Assembly (NCBI GenBank): GCA_019648995.1
Contig: BLXT01004638.1
Coordinates: 438,180 to 460,723, forward strand
Reading direction: 5' to 3'
Source of the DNA: Plakobranchus ocellatus
Lineage: Eukaryota > Mollusca > Gastropoda > Plakobranchidae
DNA length: 22,544 nucleotides
The notes under the pieces are model-generated. The model saw only the letters and a list, made by a program, of their open reading frames with translations, ran no database searches and was not told the origin of the DNA. This document shows, piece after piece, positions 18,709 through 22,544 of this stretch (positions are counted from its first letter, which is position 1; each line of letters starts with the position of its first letter). A program made the position numbers and the translations under genes.

Positions 18709-19154
18709 CAAGTATGGATCTGGAGTGAGATAGATTCAACCAACAAGAGAGATTTGTTGATAATTTTGGATAGATCAGCCTTTCTAGTAAAACTGACTTT
18801 GGCTCAGATATCTGCAGTAAATGTTAGGGTAAGAAACTCTTGCCTACCAAAAACATCACACAAGAGTGTGAAAGCTCCATTCAGTATTTTACTGTTTGTA
18901 GATGTTGAATTTTGGCAGGTGCTCTGCAGAGAGACAAATAGATATGCAGGACAATTTCTAGACTTGGATATATGATAAAGCAGTGGGCTGAAATCTAAGC
19001 AACAGATACAGCAAATGGCTGTATGAAATCAAGAAAGCAGTGTTAGAGAAAGAGGATGGGGTATTGGTGTCCAGCTTGTAAAGTTGGGTATCATCTGCAC
19101 TGTGCATCATGGTTTTACAGCATGTCAACAGGAGAGACAGGGCATTCAGCATGA
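18709..19154 (+). pseudogene. Decayed, internally deleted piggyBac transposase
   Basis: 18709-18975 decodes VWIWSEIDSTNKRD, a degenerate linker, then FVDVEFWQVLCRETNRYAGQF. The FxxFVDxEFWxxLxxETNRYAxQ block opens the piggyBac DDE domain (ETNRYA at 18931-18948). After a frameshift, 19031-19151 decodes RKQC, a stop, RKRMGYWCPACKVGYHLHC, the Cys/His-rich C-terminal finger of PGBD proteins (Cys pair at 19068 and 19077, His/Cys to 19103). The roughly 450-residue catalytic core between them is absent, so the element has suffered an internal deletion near 18975-19030. A GGGTTAA at 19701-19707 could be its right end. Confidence 0.65.
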
Positions 19155-19992
19155 CCAGTAATCAGATCTCTTTCCATCAAAGAGTTCCATCCATAGAATT
19201 GTGAGAGTAGATTTTTCATTATTCTAAAAAGAATACAATTTGTTTTGTATTGTCTTTCTTAACAACAACTAAACTGGTTGTGTTTTGCTCTTTTCCTTCA
19301 GTTTTGGGGTTTCAAATTGTGCATACTTCTGCATGAAAACAATCATAGCTTTAGCAATTTTTCACTCAAACAATGTATTAAAACCATACATTTTTTGAAA
19401 GCTTAAATATTTCACAGAACTATTAACATCATAATGCAATTTTTTGACAGCCTAAGGTATGCGAAAATATTGCCCTATGATCAATTATGTAAAACTGGAT
19501 TAACAGTCAAGGTGAAGGTCACATTTTTTCTTTTAAATAAAAATGCAAAATTTGGAAAACCCCCTCTGTGTTTTGTTTTTAGAAAATGTATGGTTTCACA
19601 TATCTTTCTCTAACTCTTCTATCCTTATTTCTACAATTAAGAGTGTACAAATAATGAATCATAACACCCACACATTATAGCAGGTTTCTTACCAGTTTGA
19701 GGGTTAAAATTAAAAACTGCAGCATTTAAAAAAATGTGTATCTATCTTGCAATTTGTCTTGAACTTGGACTGTTCAATGACACATCCATTGATGAGATCT
19801 GAAGGAAACATTATGAAATGTACTAGGGAAAAAAAACCACAGCAAAATAAAGACATTAATTATTGTCTTGTGCATGTAGAAATCATTAAAGGAACAAAAG
19901 GATACAAAGAATTTCAAAAACACACACGCTCACACATGTGTACAAACAAACATTACAACACAAAAAATAAAAAAAAACAACTCTGAAAGACA
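19155..19992. other. Unassigned stretch
   Basis: AT-rich. GAGGGTTAA at 19699-19707 is compatible with a piggyBac right terminus plus TTAA target site. The 79-codon ORF at 19747-19986 is lysine-rich, low in complexity and unrecognised. Confidence 0.4.
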
Positions 19993-20550
19993 AACGCTCG
20001 TTGTCCTTTTGTTTCGTTTCATGCAAAGTTTGGCAGATGTAGGGGTAGAACTTTTAAAGTTATGAAACCAAAACCAACATGACCCTACACTCATAGCTAG
20101 GTCTACAGAAATAGATTTTGTAATCATGATGGCTAAGTCTACACCTTGCAGTAGAACTAACTTGTTCGAAACTTTTGAAGAAAATTATGATTCAGAAAGT
20201 GAATATTTTGATCCAAATGATCCAGAATATGATCCTAAAAGCAAAAAGACAATCAAATCAAACTCAAAAAAGGATAAAGTTGCCGAATCTAGATCTAGAT
20301 TTAGTTGCACAAAATCTAGATCTAGCAATAAGAGAAAATTTCAGAAAAAGAAACAAATAACACCGACTTTGAAAAATCATTTTTAAAAAAGTATCATATA
20401 GAAAAGCTTGCTTGTTTGAATATAGGGTGAAATTTCCATGGCAGTGTCTAAATATTGCAAGCCCCTACGATTTTTTGAAAATACCCCTGAAAGTGAAACC
20501 CCCAGTCTTCAATGCATATAGGTTTAACCGACCCCCTAATCTCCAGTGAG
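19993..20550 (+). repeat. Dispersed repeat family X, copy 2
   Basis: Same-strand copy of 3333-3897, from AACGCTCGTTGTC to CTCCAGTGAG. It ends 127 bp before the TTAA of the piggyBac insertion. Its ORF is open, unlike that of copy 1. Confidence 0.85.
20126..20386 (+). CDS. Family X short ORF, copy 2 (86 aa, unknown function)
   Basis: ATGATG at 20126 (second ATG in good context, followed by GCT AAG) to TAA at 20384-20386. Residues about 10-40 are acidic and aromatic (TNLFETFEENYDSESEYFDP, NDPEYDPKSKK). Residues about 40-80 are basic and Ser/Arg-rich (AESRSRF, TKSRSS, KRKFQKKK), and it ends LKNHF. No signal peptide or membrane segment. The SRSR pieces are encoded by the TCTAGATCTAGA motif that is over-represented across the window. 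Homology with copy 1 extends through the whole frame, and synonymous changes prevail in the conserved blocks. I do not recognise the family. It could be a nuclear accessory protein or the first exon of a transposon gene. Confidence 0.5.
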   Translation: MMAKSTPCSRTNLFETFEENYDSESEYFDPNDPEYDPKSKKTIKSNSKKDKVAESRSRFSCTKSRSSNKRKFQKKKQITPTLKNHF

Positions 20551-20677
20551 GTAAAATGCTCAAAATGATTTGCATTTTGCTCAAAGAAATGAAATCAAGT
20601 AGTTTACTTTGTATTGTTTTTATGTATTAAAAACAAAAAGTATGGAGCAATGCTTGAACTACACTAAAAAAAAAATA

Positions 20678-20681
20678 TTAA
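20678..20681. other. TTAA target site of piggyBac insertion
   Basis: TTAA immediately followed by CCC, the invariant junction of piggyBac elements. Confidence 0.8.
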
Positions 20682-20696
20682 CCCAATCCCCGCGAG

Positions 20697-20780
20697 TGCG
20701 ACCGTTTGCGACCTTACCGACGCCGTGCCAATGCGACTCGATGCGACATTACTGACTACATGCTAATGCGCCAGAATGCG
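20697..20780 (+). repeat. Subterminal TGCGAC array of the piggyBac left end
   Basis: Four TGCGAC hexamers and two ATGCG half-motifs at spacings of 10, 25, 10, 24 and 10 bp. Subterminal repeats of this kind are transposase binding sites in several piggyBac elements; binding here is inferred. Confidence 0.65.
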
Positions 20781-20982
20781 TCTCTGTCGGACATGTTCTT
20801 TCTTTCATTTCATAGCAACCACTGTGTCCGGTATTTCGTTTTGCCATCGAGTCCAGCTTTTACACAGTAGATTTACCCTTCTAAATATTCAAACCGGATG
20901 TTTCTACTTCGTTTCTTTCATGCACAGTGTCACTTTCAAAACCAACAGTTCCAACTCGAGTGAATTCAGTGATTCAGCAACG

Positions 20983-21109
20983 ATGGCGTTTGAGTTTCTG
21001 CAGGCAATCAATTTTGAAACTGATATGCAAGAGGATGACAACGAATCTGACATCGATGTTGAGCCAGAAAACCTGGAAGATGAATTGGACTTGGATTCAG
21101 ATGCCGAAC
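20983..21109 (+). CDS. piggyBac transposase, exon 1 (acidic N-terminus)
   Basis: ATG 20983 has an ideal context (A at -3, G at +4) and begins MAFEFLQAINFETDMQ; the rest is acidic (DNESDIDVEPENLEDELDLD). This is the usual N-terminal region of PGBD-type transposases, thought to be disordered. An in-frame ATG at 20776 exists but would place the start in the subterminal repeats and add a hydrophobic, Cys-rich leader foreign to the family, so 20983 is preferred. The exon ends after the first base of a codon (21109) at GTAAGT. It joins exon 2 in the correct phase. Confidence 0.8.
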
Positions 21110-21513
21110 GTAAGTTTTCATGCTTTAGGCAGGCTAGATCTAGGCCTACGTCCATCAGACAGGTGGCCAGAAGGGTATGGTTGCTTTCAGGTACTGAAAA
21201 TGTTGCACGTATGCAGTGAATAGACCTGCTTTCTACAATTTTGAACTGTTTAGAGGTGGAACTATTCAACTTCAACCCTAGATCTAGATCTAGTTCTCTT
21301 TCTGTCAGTGTCAGAAGTCCATTCTTGTCTCGTGTCAGCTCGGCACATCCATTGACTGGATAGGTCTTTGACGGTTTGTTGCGTCTTGTTTTTTCAAGGT
21401 TTTTCAGTGTCTGCTTTCAATTTCTTCTCCACTACTCTTTTTTATTTGTTTCACATGTTCAGTTCCTTTTACCATTCAATAGCCTAAAGCTTGCTTTGTT
21501 ATTTTTGTTTCAG
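21110..21513 (+). other. Intron of the piggyBac transposase (404 bp)
   Basis: Donor C|GTAAGT at 21110; acceptor TTATTTTTGTTTCAG ending 21513. Phase is 1 on both sides, so the frames on the two sides, which differ in the genomic reading, join correctly. Reading straight through meets stops. The intron contains AGATCT motifs and T-rich sequence typical of the host. Confidence 0.85.
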
Positions 21514-22544
21514 TTCAACAACCTGCAGCCGGTGATGCCGTCGCTGACATTACATGGTCAGACATTCTGTCAGATGTGTCACCCCAGATGCAACCCTTCT
21601 CGGAGAACGTCGGACCAGTCCATTCCCTTGATGAGGGGGAGAGTGAGGCCCTTGACTACTTCAAGCTGTTCATCGGTGACGAGCAGTTGGAGGCTATGGT
21701 TGTCGAGACCAATCGCTATGCTGAGCAGCAACAACGACAGAAAGGTCCAGACAAGTACTGGAAGCCAGTCGACTTCTTGGACATCTGCACCTTCATTGCG
21801 ATTAACATCTTCTTCGGCTTGAAGAAACTGCCAGAAACGGCTCTGTACTGGTCAGCAGATCCTTTTTGGAGGGAGCCATATGTAGCAGATACAATGGGGG
21901 GACAGCGGTTCACGGAAATCAACCAATATTTTCACCTCGCCGACAGTGATGCCCAATCAGCTCGTGCTGAGGCGGGCTATGACCCCCTCTACAAAGTGCG
22001 ACCCCTGCTAGATCATGTGAGGAGCCAGTGCCAAGCAGTCTACAAGCCCAGCAGAAAGTTAGCTGTGGATGAAGGCATGGTTGGGTTCACCGGAAGGCTT
22101 GGCTTCAAGCAGTACATCAAAGGGAAGCCGACCCCCTGGGGTATCAAAATCTGGTGCCTCGCTGAATCGAAACGGGATATCTACTCAATTTCCGCGTCTA
22201 CACCGGGAAAGGTGAAGCTGCGTCTGCCCATGGACAAGGTATGATGTCGTCATGTCGATGGTGCAACCATACCTCGGCAACAAACATGTCGTCTTCTTCG
22301 ACAACTTCTTCAGTTCCCCCCGCCTGGCCCTCGACCTACTACGGAAAGACACTTACTGCTGTGGTACCATCAGGCCAAATCGAAAAGGATGGCCCTACCC
22401 TAAAAGTAAGCAACGGAAAGGAGAAGCAAAAATGAAGCTGAGTGGACTGATAGTCGCAACACAGTGGACTGACAAACGGCAGATCAACGTCATCTCCACG
22501 TCGTCAAATCTAACTATGGCAACGGTCAGCCGCAGGACAAAAGC
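21514..22544 (+). pseudogene. piggyBac transposase, exon 2 (DDE domain), one frameshift, 3' end cut by window
   Basis: Codes for the catalytic RNase H-like DDE domain that cuts and pastes the element at TTAA. From the splice the frame gives ITWSDILSDVSPQMQPFSEN, GPVHSLDEGESEALDYFKLF, VVETNRYAEQQ, a DFLDICTFIAINIFFGLKKL block, then LAVDEGMVGFTGR with the first catalytic Asp (22068-22070). At 22239-22240 the frame slips by one base; if uncorrected, TGA at 22242 ends it. In the shifted frame the protein continues YDVVMSMVQPYLGNKHVVFF then DNFFSSPRLAL, with the second catalytic Asp (22300-22302), and WTDKRQINVISTSSNL, open to the window end. The third Asp and the C-terminal finger lie beyond 22544. 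The lesion removes two bases or adds one, near a conserved G-Y-D-V-V; a sequencing error is possible, in which case the gene may be active. Confidence 0.92.

Larger units (their letters stand above)
20682..22544 (+). mobile_element. piggyBac-superfamily transposon, left part, nearly intact
   Basis: Starts CCCAATCCCCGCGAG next to TTAA. The left 100 bp carry a subterminal array of TGCGAC (20697, 20707, 20732, 20742) with two more ATGCG (20766, 20776), then the transposase gene from 20983. The right end is outside the window. GC content is clearly higher than in the surroundings, and only one frame lesion is seen in about 390 codons, so the copy is young. Confidence 0.9.

Noticed and set aside
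18958-19152. Minus-strand ADDTQLYK, like a LINE reverse transcriptase YADD box
   Set aside because: No other RT motif lies before or after it on that strand. The plus strand of the same bases reads as a piggyBac C-terminal Cys/His finger next to an ETNRYA block, which explains more. A small LINE fragment is not fully excluded.
19747-19986. 79-codon Lys/Asn-rich ORF
   Set aside because: Low complexity, no family resemblance, ends in an A-rich tract.

Overview
This looks like a draft-assembly piece of an animal nuclear genome (two runs of N, AT-rich, microsatellites, a spliced GT-AG intron, non-LTR retrotransposons, a tRNA-derived SINE). The abundance of TCTAGATCTAGA- and ACATGTA-type strings and the mix of transposon families suggest a mollusc, probably a heterobranch gastropod. 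That assignment is inference from memory of such genomes, not something proved here. No host protein-coding gene is recognisable; the window is a graveyard of mobile elements with one nearly intact transposase at its right end.

Left third. At 826-2300 (minus strand) lies a frameshifted relic of a transposon-associated gene family that I recognise by motif but cannot name. A possible LTR-retrotransposon 3' end follows (2390-3261), with a 105-bp tandem duplication at 2814-3026. Copy 1 of a dispersed repeat carrying a short conserved ORF is at 3333-3897. A candidate terminal-inverted-repeat element (4810-6069) has a second perfect inverted-repeat element nested in it (5044-5466), inside a tract very rich in AGATCT. 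A long compound microsatellite sits at 7177-7372.

Middle. A 5'-truncated, decayed non-LTR retrotransposon with reverse transcriptase and RNase H fills 8323-11200 on the minus strand. Next come two near-identical direct copies of a 0.7-0.8 kb segment (11222-12009 and 12400-13107) around a 313-N gap. A 1.56 kb element bounded by perfect 11-bp inverted repeats (13293-14854) holds a CGGBP1-like zinc-finger ORF broken by one stop codon and a nested SINE (14143 to about 14600).

Right third. This part has a second 3' relic of the same RT/RNase H family (16326-16850, minus), an RTE-type reverse transcriptase C-terminus (17068-17371, plus), a decayed piggyBac (17955-19154, plus), copy 2 of the dispersed repeat with its ORF open (19993-20550), and a young piggyBac. 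The young piggyBac starts at TTAA (20678) and CCC (20682), has an acidic first exon, a 404-bp intron and a DDE transposase exon with a single frameshift. It runs off the window edge at 22544, so its third catalytic Asp, Cys-rich tail and right terminus are not visible.
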